A model generated the notes under the pieces. The model was not told the DNA's origin. It searched no databases and was given only the letters and a program-made list of their open reading frames with translations. This document shows positions 1 through 8,826 of a stretch of DNA of 11,180 bases, in pieces. Each line of letters starts with the position of its first letter. The first letter of the stretch is position 1. Position numbers and translations under genes: made by a program. Origin of the DNA: an uncultured Pseudomonadales bacterium (GTDB lineage: Bacteria > Pseudomonadota > Gammaproteobacteria > Pseudomonadales > IMCC2047); the NCBI GenBank assembly GCA_947258895.1, contig CAMYKE010000123.1, positions 1-11,180 of the forward strand, written 5' to 3'.

Positions 1-4
1 TTAC

Positions 5-22
5 GCATAGCTACGGCTATGC
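5..22. repeat. 7-bp palindromic hairpin (GCATAGC-TACG-GCTATGC)
   Basis: A perfect 7-bp inverted repeat (5-11 and 16-22) separated by the 4-base loop TACG. It lies about 80 bases past the end of hisD, in the gene-free strip 1-102. A near copy of its core occurs at 11160-11173 on the opposite strand (13 of 14 bases identical), so it may belong to a dispersed palindromic repeat family of this genome. It could also form a transcript-end hairpin for the murA-hisG-hisD train, but no T-tract is visible before the window edge. Confidence 0.5.
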
Positions 23-102
23 ATTGCGCGCCTTTCGTGCAATCTGCGAACCGACCGACTCGCCATCTTACACGCCAATCGGTGACGGATGCGGGCTAGT
101 CG

Positions 103-1262
103 CTACTTTTGCAGTCGAAATTCGGCAGATCGCGCGTGTGCAGTTAAGCCCTCGCCTCGCGCCAGTACCGATGCGACCTTTCCCAGCCTGGCACCGCCCT
201 GCTTCGAACAGCCGATAATGGAAGAGCGCTTTTGAAAATCATAGACTCCGAGCGGCGATGAGAAGCGTGCCGTACCCGAAGTGGGCAGCACATGGTTGGG
301 CCCGGCGCAATAATCACCGATAGCTTCCGGGGTATGGTAACCGAGAAAAATCGCACCGGCATTGGTGATTGCGGGCAACAATGCGTGCGGGTCCGCAACA
401 GCCAGCTCAAGATGCTCCGGCGCCACGTGATTAATGACCTCCACCGCCTGGCCCAGGTTGTCCACCAGTACGAATATGCCCCGGTCTGCCAACGATTGGC
501 TGATGATGTCCTTGCGCTCCATCTCCGGCAACAAACGCTGCATGCTCGCCGAGACGGCATCGATCAGCCGCTGTTCCGGCGTAACCAGGATCGCCTGGGC
601 CTGCTCGTCATGCTCTGCCTGGGAGAACAGGTCCATGGCAATCCAATCCGGTTCCGCGCCGCCATCATACACTACCAGTATTTCCGAAGGCCCCGCAATC
701 ATATCAATGCCAACTTGCCCAAACACTTGCCGCTTCGCAGTTGCCACATAAATATTGCCCGGCCCCACGATCTTGTCGACCTTCGGCACCGCCGCGGTGC
801 CATAGGCCAGCGCCGCAACTGCCTGCGCGCCGCCGATCGTAAAGACACGATCCACCCCGGCCACGCGAGCTGCGGCGAGCACCAGCTCATTTAGCTCACC
901 GGCCGGTGCCGGCACCACCATGATAATTTCCTCGACGCCCGCCACCTGGAATGGTAACTCCGAATCCGCTCGGCCGCGGCCTCGAGCGCCGCGAGTTGCG
1001 CTGCAGGAATCGCTGCCAGAGCCTGTTGCAATCGCTGTTGCGGTAACTCCAGAGCAGCGCTGCCGGCCACCGAATAGCCATCGAACTCCCGCGTATAGTC
1101 GAGTAGCGCGGCATCACCGCGCTGCCGCACCCCGCGCACGATCTCGGCAACCCGGGCCTCGATTTCCCGGCTAACTTGATCCTCCCACGCCAGCCGGGCA
1201 TCCAGGGTAGCGGTAAAGTTCGAATCACGGTACTTGAGTTGGAGAATATCGAGAGACATCAT
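103..1262 (-). pseudogene. hisD: Histidinol dehydrogenase, internally deleted and frameshifted
   Basis: HisD oxidises L-histidinol to L-histidine in two NAD-dependent steps, the last reactions of histidine synthesis, in the cytoplasm. Two frames together make the protein. Positions 1262 to about 948 give the N-terminal ~100 residues, ending ...ERIRSYHS. From about 945 a different frame resumes at [12 protein letters not shown] and runs to the TAG at 103. Compared with remembered HisD proteins, about 50 residues are missing at the join, including the V-G-x-Y-x-P-G-G nucleotide-binding loop, and the reading frame changes. The C-terminal part keeps the zinc and catalytic residues: [10 protein letters not shown] (Gln and His ligands), APEHLEL (Glu-His pair), [12 protein letters not shown] (Asp) and LTAHARS (His). 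The start is one of two adjacent ATGs (1260-1262 or 1257-1259); no strong ribosome site is seen. It lies downstream of hisG, 53 bases away. It is either a real lesion or an assembly error; as written no functional enzyme can be made. Confidence 0.85.
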
Positions 1263-1315
1263 TGGGCCACTACTGGTAACAAAAATATTGTACGACCTGG
1301 CTGGATGAACGAGCG

Positions 1316-1957
1316 CTATGTCGCCGCAACCGCATCCGCCAATTGCTCGATCAGCGGCTGGACCAGGCGATGCTTCATCTTCATTGCTGCCTTGCAGACG
1401 ACGAGCCGGGCACTGATTGGCGCGATCAATTCCAGCGGCTCCAGGCCATTCGCCTTCAGGGTCTTGCCGGTATCGACAATATCGACGATACGATCTGCCA
1501 AATCCAGTATCGGCGCCAGCTCCATGGCCCCATACAGCTTGATGATATCAACCTGCTCGGCGCGCTCGGCATAGAACCGCCGGGTAATGTTTACGAACTT
1601 GGTGGCAACCCGCAGCCGTCGTGCCGGCTCGGGTTGACCGACCCGACCGGCCGTCATGAGCCGACACCGCGCGATCTTGAGATCGAGGGGCTCATACAAG
1701 CCCTGCCCGCCAAATTCCATTAACACATCCCGCCCCGACACCCCGAGGTCGGCAGCACCGTGGCTGACGTAGGTAGGCACGTCGGTCGCCCGGATTACCA
1801 CCAACCGGACATCAGGCCGGTTGGTTTCGAAAATCAGTTTGCGGCTGGAGGAAATATCCTCGACGGGTTCGATACCCGCATGCATGAGCAGGGGAATCGT
1901 CTCCTCGAGTATCCGCCCCTTGGAAAGAGCGATGGTTAGTCCGCGGGGGTTACTCAC
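1316..1957 (-). CDS. hisG: ATP phosphoribosyltransferase catalytic subunit, short form
   Basis: This enzyme condenses ATP with PRPP to phosphoribosyl-ATP, the first and feedback-controlled step of histidine synthesis. The 213-residue length marks the short HisG form. That form lacks the C-terminal regulatory domain of the ~300-residue enteric enzyme and, in known families, works as a hetero-octamer with HisZ, a histidyl-tRNA synthetase paralogue. Visible motifs are the N-terminal [14 protein letters not shown] (7-20), the [11 protein letters not shown] segment (67-77), and the PRPP-binding loop [19 protein letters not shown] (155-173). All look intact. The ATG at 1957 lies 18 bases after the murA stop, so the gene is probably co-transcribed with murA; hisD follows. 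No hisZ is in the window, so the regulatory partner must be elsewhere. Confidence 0.95.
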   Translation of the reverse strand: MSNPRGLTIALSKGRILEETIPLLMHAGIEPVEDISSSRKLIFETNRPDVRLVVIRATDVPTYVSHGAADLGVSGRDVLMEFGGQGLYEPLDLKIARCRLMTAGRVGQPEPARRLRVATKFVNITRRFYAERAEQVDIIKLYGAMELAPILDLADRIVDIVDTGKTLKANGLEPLELIAPISARLVVCKAAMKMKHRLVQPLIEQLADAVAAT

Positions 1958-1975
1958 CTGGTCCAGCTGCTCCGG

Positions 1976-3250
<1,275 letters not shown>

Positions 3251-3268
3251 TTATTGTTGTTATTGTCG

Positions 3269-3514
3269 TTACTGGCTGGCCCATTCGGCGGGCGTATAGG
3301 TCTGTATGGTAACCGCATGAATCGTACCGGCGGCGATTTGCTCATTGATGGCGGCATATACCGTCTGCTGCCGTTTCACCGCGTTCAGTGATTCAAACCG
3401 CGGGCCGACCGCCCTGATCTGGAAATTCGCGCCCTCGCCCGTCACCTCCACCTCGCAGTCCGGTAAATGCGACTCCAGCAGTGCTTTTACTTCATCAGGT
3501 TGCATCGGCTGCAC
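3269..3514 (-). CDS. ibaG: BolA-family protein IbaG
   Basis: This is a small (81-residue) BolA/IbaG-type protein. The family works with monothiol glutaredoxins in iron-sulfur cluster handling, and IbaG has been linked to acid stress. The diagnostic block is VKRQQTVYAAINEQIAAGT followed by IHAVTIQTYTPAEW (65-78), with the invariant histidine at residue 66. The FQIRAVGPRFESLNAVKRQQ segment matches the class fold. Two starts are possible: GTG at 3514 (MQPMQPDEV...) with AAAGG only a few bases upstream, or ATG at 3505 (MQPDEV...), about 12 bases from the same AAAGG; neither spacing is ideal. It sits between mlaB and murA on the same strand, its normal place. Confidence 0.93.
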   Translation of the reverse strand: MQPMQPDEVKALLESHLPDCEVEVTGEGANFQIRAVGPRFESLNAVKRQQTVYAAINEQIAAGTIHAVTIQTYTPAEWASQ

Positions 3515-3576
3515 CGACCTTTAAAACATGAACAAAGGGGGTCTAAATTAGCAGATTAGGCTTGCTTTGGCGACTC

Positions 3577-3915
3577 TCAAACCGCCGGATTCTCCTTGAT
3601 CGGTAATATTTCATCGATACCGCTAACCTGGGCAACACCCAATAGCCCGGGCGGCACGTTGCTGAACACCAGTTCAATACTGCGTGCCCGGGCATACCGC
3701 AACCAGCTGAGCAACAACGACACCCCGGCACTGCCAGCCTGGGTAACACCGGACAGGTCAAACACGCAGGGATTGGCCTTCGACTGTTTGATAAACGCAT
3801 TGCCTTCGGCGTGGATCTGCACCGCGTTATCGAAGGTCAGCGGCCCGCTCACCAGGACCGCGTCATCTTCACCAAGCCGCAGGCTATTTTTCACCCTGGC
3901 CTGGTTGTCACTCAT
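3577..3915 (-). CDS. mlaB: STAS-domain phospholipid transport protein MlaB
   Basis: MlaB is the cytoplasmic STAS subunit that binds the ABC ATPase MlaF and supports assembly and activity of the MlaFEDB complex in the inner membrane. The 112-residue protein is one STAS domain. A central VFDLSGVTQAGSAGVSLLLSWL (51-72) forms the conserved strand, loop and helix, with Ser62 at the loop position that is Ser or Thr in the family. The residue before it is Gly, where many STAS proteins carry Asp, a common variation in MlaB-like members. The ATG at 3915 overlaps the end of mlaC by 8 bases, implying translational coupling. A 62-base gap separates it from ibaG. If MlaF is really broken here, MlaB has lost its partner unless another copy exists. 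Confidence 0.92.
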   Translation of the reverse strand: MSDNQARVKNSLRLGEDDAVLVSGPLTFDNAVQIHAEGNAFIKQSKANPCVFDLSGVTQAGSAGVSLLLSWLRYARARSIELVFSNVPPGLLGVAQVSGIDEILPIKENPAV

Positions 3916-4546
3916 CCCCGGCTTCGCCTACCTTGCTGGTCCAGTCGCTGATCACCAGATCGATGTCATTCCTGTTTACCTTCATCAAGCGCGCGAACTG
4001 GTTGCGATAGGTAAGTCCGATATTGATACCATTTACAATCACGTTCTCGATCTTCCACTTGCCTTGCCGGTTCAGGAACATGGAGTAGCTGATCGGGAAC
4101 TTGTTGCCGTCATCCGTATACAATTCGACATCGACTTTCTGCTTCTTGAGGTTTGGTTTTCCCGACTGCTTGGGAGGCAGCACCACGATGCGCTGGTTTT
4201 CATATTCGAGCAGCCCTTTGGAATACAATTGCATCAGGCTGCCCTTGAACACTTCCGCAAACCGGTCCCGCTGTTCGGCAGTGGCACCCTTGTAGTACTT
4301 TGCCATTACCCGCCGGGCAATACGCTTGAAGTCCAGGTGCGGGCCGATCAGGCGTTCGATATCCGCAAAGAAAAGTTCGCTGTCGGCCAGGTACTGCTCG
4401 CGATTACTGATAATCTGCTTCAGCACTTCATCCTGGGTAGATGCGACAACATCGAAGGCCTGCTGATTCGGTACAGAGGCCGCAACCAGGCCCGCCCAGC
4501 ACAGCGCCAGTAGCCCGATAACCGAAAACTTGAGTATTCGAAACAT
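3908..4546 (-). CDS. mlaC: Periplasmic phospholipid-binding protein MlaC
   Basis: MlaC is the periplasmic shuttle that carries phospholipids between the outer-membrane MlaA-OmpC complex and the inner-membrane MlaFEDB transporter. I chose the ATG at 4544-4546, giving 212 residues, although the frame stays open to 4588. It has GAGGAA six bases upstream and it starts a clear signal peptide, MFRILKFSVIGLLALCWAGL, with probable cleavage after VAA (about residue 23). The 14 extra residues from 4588 would place a hydrophilic stretch before the signal. The mature protein shows the family features PHLDFKRIARRVMAKYYKGA and FPISYSMFLNRQGKWKIENV, and VNGINIGLTYRNQFARLM near the C terminus. Length matches E. 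coli MlaC (about 211). It lies 51 bases after mlaD and overlaps mlaB. Confidence 0.95.
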   Translation of the reverse strand: MFRILKFSVIGLLALCWAGLVAASVPNQQAFDVVASTQDEVLKQIISNREQYLADSELFFADIERLIGPHLDFKRIARRVMAKYYKGATAEQRDRFAEVFKGSLMQLYSKGLLEYENQRIVVLPPKQSGKPNLKKQKVDVELYTDDGNKFPISYSMFLNRQGKWKIENVIVNGINIGLTYRNQFARLMKVNRNDIDLVISDWTSKVGEAGDE

Positions 4547-4552
4547 GATTAT

Positions 4553-4558
4553 TTCCTC
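4553..4558 (-). promoter_or_regulatory. Ribosome binding site deciding the mlaC start
   Basis: GAGGAA on the minus strand, followed by ATAATC and then ATG at 4546. This near-consensus site with a 6-base spacer is why the signal-peptide start was preferred to the in-frame start at 4588. Confidence 0.8.
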
Positions 4559-4597
4559 ATTCCAATTCTGGTTCAGCCCCAGGGACAACCCTGTATT

Positions 4598-5062
4598 TTA
4601 CTCTTTTACCGAATTAAACAAAAACTGGCCGATCAGGTCTTCCAGCACCAGCGCCGACTGGGTATCCTCGATCAGGTCGCCGTCCACCAAAAATTCCTCA
4701 TCGGCCCCCGTGACCAGGCCGATGTATTTTTCGCCGAGCAAGCCCGAGGTCAGGATGGCCGCTGCCGTATCGGTGGTAAGATTGTTATAGCTCTCGTTGA
4801 TCTGCATTTCCACCACGCCGGAGAACGTATCCGTATCCAGTTCAATGCCCGTCACGCGGCCAATGGTCACTCCCGCGATGGTGACCTTTGAACGCACGGC
4901 CAAACCACCGATATTCTCAAACGACGCATAGAGCGTGTAGTACGAGTCGCGTTTGGCCACCGTCAGGCCGCTGACGTTCAGGGCCAGCACCAGTAACGCG
5001 ATAAATCCGGCCAGCATAAACAAGCCAACCCCCACTTCTATGGTACTGATCCGCATTTTCAA
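4598..5062 (-). CDS. mlaD: MCE-domain lipid transport protein MlaD
   Basis: MlaD is the inner-membrane-anchored, periplasmic MCE subunit that forms a hexameric ring on the MlaFE transporter and exchanges phospholipid with MlaC. The 154-residue protein has a short cytoplasmic N terminus (MKMRISTIEV) and one membrane helix at about residues 10-30 (GVGLFMLAGFIALLVLAL). The MCE domain spans roughly 38-115, with FENIGGLAVRSKVTIAGVTIGRV as the signature. TSGLLGEKYIGL is the lipid-pore loop region. A short C-terminal helix ends ...LEDLIGQFLFNSVKE. It is shorter than E. coli MlaD (about 183) because the C-terminal tail is shorter, as in pseudomonad homologues. Its ATG overlaps the mlaE stop in an ATGA arrangement, so the two are coupled. 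Confidence 0.95.
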   Translation of the reverse strand: MKMRISTIEVGVGLFMLAGFIALLVLALNVSGLTVAKRDSYYTLYASFENIGGLAVRSKVTIAGVTIGRVTGIELDTDTFSGVVEMQINESYNNLTTDTAAAILTSGLLGEKYIGLVTGADEEFLVDGDLIEDTQSALVLEDLIGQFLFNSVKE

Positions 5063-5841
5063 AGATCTCCGAACATAACAGCGGTTAAAATAAAGTCCAA
5101 ACCCAATATCGCAAGCGATGAATACACCACGGTTTTGGTGGTGGCACGGCCAATGCCTTCAGAGGTTGGCACGGAATCGAATCCCTGGAAAACTGCAATC
5201 CAGGACACCACGAAGGCAAACACGACGGTTTTAATCACCCCGTTCAGCACATCTTCGCCAAACTCCGTCGCCGCCTGCATGTTAGCCCAGAAGGAACCCT
5301 GGTCTACGCTTAACCACTCCACCGAAACCAGGTAACCGCCCCAAATGCCGACGGCATTAAAAATCAGGGCCAGGATAGGCATCGCGATGAATCCGGCCAG
5401 CAGGCGCGGCGCAATAACATAGCGCAGCGGGTCAACGCTGAGCATTTCCATGCTGGTGATTTGCTCGGTAGCCTTCATCAGGCCAATCTCTGCCGTCAGC
5501 GAGGACCCCGCGCGCCCGGCGAACAGCAAACCGGTCACAACCGGCCCAAGTTCGCGGGTCAGGCTGAGCGACAGCATGGTTCCAACCGCCTGCTCGGCGC
5601 CGAAATCGACCAGTATCGTGTATCCCTGCAAGCTGAGCACCATGCCAATGAATATGCCGGACACGACAATAATCGGTAGCGACAGCACGCCGACCATGTA
5701 CAGCTGCTTTACCAGTAGCGGGAAACCCTTGCGCAGGTTGGGGATGCGAAACAACGCATGCGCCACGAAAGCGCCGGAGCGGCCCAGCACCGCCAGTATC
5801 CCCAGCCCCATCTTGCCAAGCATCCGCAGTCGCGCGATCAT
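5059..5841 (-). CDS. mlaE: ABC transporter permease MlaE
   Basis: MlaE is the membrane permease of the MlaFEDB phospholipid transporter; two copies sit in the inner membrane under the MlaD ring. The 260-residue length equals that of E. coli MlaE. An amphipathic N-terminal segment leads into FPLLVKQLYMVGVLSLPIIVVSGIFIGMVLSLQGY. The most conserved block is LTRELGPVVTGLLFAGRAGSSLTAEIGLMKATEQI, which contains the coupling helix thought to contact MlaF. Further membrane helices cover LLAGFIAMPILALIFNAVGIWGGYLV, VIKTVVFAFVVSWIAVFQGF and the C-terminal VVYSSLAILGLDFILTAVMF. Both ends overlap neighbours by 4 bases (ATGA), upstream with mlaF and downstream with mlaD. The gene itself looks intact. Confidence 0.97.
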   Translation of the reverse strand: MIARLRMLGKMGLGILAVLGRSGAFVAHALFRIPNLRKGFPLLVKQLYMVGVLSLPIIVVSGIFIGMVLSLQGYTILVDFGAEQAVGTMLSLSLTRELGPVVTGLLFAGRAGSSLTAEIGLMKATEQITSMEMLSVDPLRYVIAPRLLAGFIAMPILALIFNAVGIWGGYLVSVEWLSVDQGSFWANMQAATEFGEDVLNGVIKTVVFAFVVSWIAVFQGFDSVPTSEGIGRATTKTVVYSSLAILGLDFILTAVMFGDL

Positions 5842-6579
5842 TGCGCCTCTCCCAGCATGTCATCGAGGAAATCCTGGGCCGGGAAATGGAACGGTACGGG
5901 TCCATCCGGCAGTCCCTGCATAAACTGGCGCACCATCGGCGATTCGTCCTCCCGAAGTCGCTGCGGACTGCCCTGCCCGATAACCTTGCCGCCGGCTAAC
6001 ACGTATATCTTGTCCGCGATGCTGGCCGTTTCATGAATATCGTGGGAGACGACAATACTGGTCATCGACAAGGAACTGTTCAGCAATTCGATAAGTTCCA
6101 GCAGCACCCCCATCCCGATGGGATCCTGACCGGCAAACGGTTCATCATACATGATCATTTCCGGATCCAGCGCGATGGTGCGCGCGAGCGCTGCGCGCCG
6201 GGTCATTCCACCCGACAACTCGCTCGGCATCAGATCCCTGGCCCCGCGCAAACCCACGGCTTGTAACTTCATCAGCACGATATCCCGGATCATCGCCTCG
6301 GGAAGCCGGGTATGCTCACGCAACGGAAAAGCGACATTTTCATACACCGTCCGGTCGGTGAACAGCGCGCCACTCTGAAACAGCATGCCGATTCGGCGCC
6401 GTAGCCGATACAATTCCTTGCGGCCCAGCTCGGTTACATTCTGGCCATGACTCTTCGCGAATTACCGCGGTAATCTGGCCTCGCGGTACGTCCAGGTCGA
6501 TGTTATCGAAGATCATGCGTTCACCCTGCGCAAAACACAGGCCACGAATCTCAATGAAGTTCTCGGAAGTCGCTGACAT
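5838..6579 (-). pseudogene. mlaF: Phospholipid ABC transporter ATPase MlaF, Walker A deleted, frameshifted
   Basis: MlaF is the ATPase that drives the Mla phospholipid transporter. The N-terminal frame from ATG 6579 (a TTG lies just before it) reads MSATSENFIEIRGLCFAQGE... to VPRGQITAV (residue 39, codon ending at 6463), where MGPSGxGKTT should follow. Instead it runs into unrelated residues. The correct sequence resumes in another frame at GQNVTELGRKELYRLRRRIGMLFQSG (from about 6446). About 25-28 residues, including the whole Walker A P-loop, are absent, and the frame changes. Everything after is well conserved: Q-loop LFQSGALFTD, signature SELSGGMTRRAALAR, Walker B EMIMYDEPFAGQDP, switch histidine VVSHD, and the family's C-terminal DGPVPFHFPAQDFLDDML. 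It is the first gene of the mla train and overlaps mlaE by ATGA. As written the protein cannot bind ATP normally; this is either a real lesion or an assembly error. Confidence 0.88.
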
Positions 6580-6656
6580 CAACTCTAGGCTGCAAAGCCA
6601 AACCCTGGCAAGCTGGAATGGGCCACCAGAAATTTGGCGGCTATTTGATGGGCGCG

Positions 6657-6684
6657 ACTATAACATTTGTGGCTGCGGAAACAA
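6657..6684 (-). promoter_or_regulatory. Probable sigma-70 promoter for the mla gene train
   Basis: On the minus strand, TTGTTT (6679-6684) is followed by a 16-base spacer ending in TGT and then TATAGT (6657-6662). The -10 box matches five of six consensus bases and carries the TGN extension; the -35 matches three or four. Transcription would begin near 6650, leaving a leader of about 70 bases before the mlaF ATG. No other minus-strand site in the divergent region is as good. This is a motif reading only. Confidence 0.5.
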
Positions 6685-6742
6685 ATCGGTCAGGCGGTTA
6701 TTTTACATTGCGCGCACGAGCGTGAATTAGGCCACGGATCCC

Positions 6743-6771
6743 TTGCATTAGCGCGGGAATGCACCTTTAAT
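6743..6771 (+). promoter_or_regulatory. Possible promoter for yrbG-kdsD train
   Basis: TTGCAT (6743-6748), a 17-base spacer, then TTTAAT (6766-6771). The -10 matches five of six bases; the -35 is weak. It would start transcription near 6778, about 57 bases before the chosen TTG start of yrbG, which argues against the longer in-frame start at 6667. It shares the 255-bp divergent region with the mla promoter. Confidence 0.35.
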
Positions 6772-6834
6772 GGTCGCGCTCCACCAGCACTCCATCAACA
6801 TGCAAATCACGGCAATTGCGCAGGACCCAGACGC

Positions 6835-7800
6835 TTGATTTTACCCATCGTAACGATCTTCATTGGAACCGCCCTCCTGCTTTGGAGCGCTGACAAGTTT
6901 GTGACGGGTGCGGCTTCACTGGCACGCAACCTGGGCATGTCGCCATTGCTGATTGGCATCACAGTAGTCTCAATCGGCACCTCCGCGCCCGAAATACTCA
7001 TTTCCCTGACCGCCGCACTGCTCGGCGCCAGCGGCATAGCGATTGGCAACGCAATCGGCTCCAACATCGCCAACATCGGGCTGGTACTGGGAATCACAGC
7101 CCTGGTAGCACCCTTGCCGGTGCAGTCTACGCTGATGCGCAAGGAGTTTCCGATCCTGGTGATCGTGACCATTGTGGCCGGCATTCTCATACTCGACCTG
7201 CGCCTGGACCGCATTGACGGTCTGATTCTGTTCGCAGGACTGGCGGTCGTGATGTACCTGCTGGTCCATTTTCGTCCGCCCCCCCGGGCCGCGAAGGAAA
7301 TCGAACTGGAAGAGGAGGAAATGGCGCATCTCACCACGCGCCAGGGGGTATTCTGGTTCATCACAGGACTGTTGCTGCTCATCCTGAGTTCCCGGATACT
7401 GGTGTGGGCCGCGACCGAAATTGCGATGGGGCTTGGGGTCAGCGACCTGGTGATTGGTCTGACAATCGTTGCCATCGGCACCAGCCTGCCGGAATTGGCG
7501 GCGTCAATCACCAGCGTCCTCAGGGGTCACCATGACATTGCCATTGGCAATGTTATTGGCTCGAATATATTCAACCTGCTGGCGGTCATGGCCATTCCGG
7601 GCGTCATCGAGCCGTACGACTTTGCGCTGGAGGTACTATTGCGTGATTATGGACTCATGCTGACCTTGACGCTGCTGCTGGTATTCCTGGCCTATGACGG
7701 TCGCAAGGACGGCAAGCAGCATGCGCTGGGTCGCGGCGCGGGCGTATTGTTCAGCTGTGCGTACATTGGCTATTTAGTCCTGCTCTACGTGCAGCATTAA
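6835..7800 (+). CDS. yrbG: Calcium/sodium antiporter family protein YrbG
   Basis: This is an inner-membrane protein of the CaCA cation/calcium exchanger superfamily. The E. coli homologue's physiological substrate is not firmly known and it is not essential. The 321-residue protein has the two inverted alpha-repeats of the family. The first is SIGTSAPEILISLTAALLGA with GNAIGSNIANIGLVLG; the second is AIGTSLPELAASITSVLRG with GNVIGSNIFNLLAVM. The acidic ion-coordinating Glu occurs in each GTSxPE. The repeats are joined by a charged cytoplasmic loop (ELEEEEMAHLTTRQG). I chose TTG at 6835 (MILPIVTIFIGTALLLWSADKF). It starts at the first membrane helix and has AGGA nine bases upstream. The frame is open to ATG 6667, but that adds 56 polar, non-homologous residues across the promoter region. 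It is the first gene of the LPS-transport train. Confidence 0.9.
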   Translation: MILPIVTIFIGTALLLWSADKFVTGAASLARNLGMSPLLIGITVVSIGTSAPEILISLTAALLGASGIAIGNAIGSNIANIGLVLGITALVAPLPVQSTLMRKEFPILVIVTIVAGILILDLRLDRIDGLILFAGLAVVMYLLVHFRPPPRAAKEIELEEEEMAHLTTRQGVFWFITGLLLLILSSRILVWAATEIAMGLGVSDLVIGLTIVAIGTSLPELAASITSVLRGHHDIAIGNVIGSNIFNLLAVMAIPGVIEPYDFALEVLLRDYGLMLTLTLLLVFLAYDGRKDGKQHALGRGAGVLFSCAYIGYLVLLYVQH

Positions 7801-7813
7801 GTCGCAAGTTGGG

Positions 7814-7819
7814 TATAAT
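7814..7819 (+). promoter_or_regulatory. -10 element upstream of kdsD
   Basis: A perfect TATAAT in the 46-base gap between yrbG and kdsD, 27 bases before the kdsD ATG. No convincing -35 is found at the proper distance (it would lie in the last codons of yrbG), and the upstream TG is one base out of register for an extended -10. It may be a secondary promoter giving kdsD and the lpt genes expression independent of yrbG. Confidence 0.4.
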
Positions 7820-7846
7820 GAACCAATCTCCGCAACGAATAGAACA

Positions 7847-8818
7847 ATGACAACGACATCACTGATCGAATCGGCCAAGCGGACCATCACCATCGAAGGC
7901 AATGCGGTGAATGCGCTGCTAGCTCGGATTGACACCGATTTCGCGCGCGCCTGTGAGCTGATGCTAAATTGCGATGGCCGGGTGATCGTTACCGGCATGG
8001 GAAAATCGGGGCACATTGGCAACAAGATCGCCGCAACCCTGGCCAGCACAGGCACTCCCGCCTTCTTCGTTCATCCCGGCGAAGCCAGCCACGGAGACCT
8101 CGGAATGGTGACCAGCAAGGATGTCGTGCTGGCCCTTTCCAACTCCGGGAACACCCACGAAGTGCTCACCATTGTGCCGCTCATTAAGCGCATGGGCGCC
8201 CGGCTTATCAGCATGACCGGGGTACCCGGCTCACCGCTGGCGACCCAGGCGCAGGTCCACCTCAATGTGGGCGTCGCCGAGGAAGCCTGCCCCCTGGGAC
8301 TGGCGCCGACCTCGAGCACGACAGTAGCACTGGTGATGGGTGATGCCCTGGCCGTGGCGCTGCTCGAGGCACGTGGTTTTAGCGCAGAAGAATTCGCCTT
8401 TTCGCATCCGGGCGGCACACTGGGCCGGCGCCTGTTGCTCAAGGTCGAGGATGTGATGCATACGGGGCAGGCGATACCGGTCGTCGCGGCAACAACCCGG
8501 TTGGGCGACGCGCTGCTGGAAGTCACCCAAAAGAAACTGGGTATGACGGCGGTCGTGAATGACAGCGGACAACTTCTCGGCATATTTACGGATGGTGACT
8601 TGCGGCGAGCCCTTGATCACAAAATCGACATCCAGCAAACGCCGATCAGCGAAGTCATGACGCACAACTGCAAAACGGTCAGTGCAGATATCCTCGCCGC
8701 CGAGGCGTTGCTGATCATGGAAAACGCCAAGATCAATGCGTTGATCGTGGTAGATGCTGACAACGTTCCCGTCGGCGCGCTCAATACACACGATTTACTG
8801 CAGGCGGGCGTCATTTAA
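7847..8818 (+). CDS. kdsD: Arabinose-5-phosphate isomerase
   Basis: KdsD interconverts D-ribulose 5-phosphate and D-arabinose 5-phosphate, the first step of Kdo synthesis for the LPS inner core, in the cytoplasm. The 323-residue protein has the standard plan. An SIS sugar-isomerase domain (about 45-175) has VTGMGKSGHIGNKIAATLAS with Lys53, FFVHPGEASHGDLGM with Glu79 and His82, and ALSNSGNTHEV. SHPGGTLGRRLLLKVEDVM (186-204) follows, with the conserved histidine of this enzyme class. Two CBS domains (about 201-262 and 268-323) complete it, including GIFTDGDLRRAL and the C-terminal GALNTHDLLQAGV. It starts 46 bases after yrbG, with no strong ribosome site before the ATG. The usual next gene, kdsC, is missing. 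Confidence 0.97.
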   Translation: MTTTSLIESAKRTITIEGNAVNALLARIDTDFARACELMLNCDGRVIVTGMGKSGHIGNKIAATLASTGTPAFFVHPGEASHGDLGMVTSKDVVLALSNSGNTHEVLTIVPLIKRMGARLISMTGVPGSPLATQAQVHLNVGVAEEACPLGLAPTSSTTVALVMGDALAVALLEARGFSAEEFAFSHPGGTLGRRLLLKVEDVMHTGQAIPVVAATTRLGDALLEVTQKKLGMTAVVNDSGQLLGIFTDGDLRRALDHKIDIQQTPISEVMTHNCKTVSADILAAEALLIMENAKINALIVVDADNVPVGALNTHDLLQAGVI

Positions 8819-8826
8819 ACCAATCA

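Noticed and set aside
3541..3576. Internal promoter for ibaG-murA on the minus strand
   Set aside because: A TTGAGA is present but the box 16 bases downstream (TAATCT) matches only three of six bases; too weak to call.
3596..4513. 305-codon plus-strand open frame across mlaB and mlaC
   Set aside because: It covers two real genes on the other strand and shows no recognisable domain.
5838..6413. A shortened but functional MlaF starting at ATG 6413
   Set aside because: It would lack the Walker A motif and first strands of the ATPase fold, so it could not work as an ABC ATPase.
6446..6465. Programmed ribosomal frameshift in mlaF
   Set aside because: A frameshift would not restore the missing P-loop codons, and no slippery heptamer is seen at the join.
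6667..6834. N-terminal extension of yrbG from ATG 6667
   Set aside because: The 56 added residues are polar, lack similarity to YrbG, and overlap the divergent promoters; the TTG at 6835 starts the first membrane helix and has a ribosome site.
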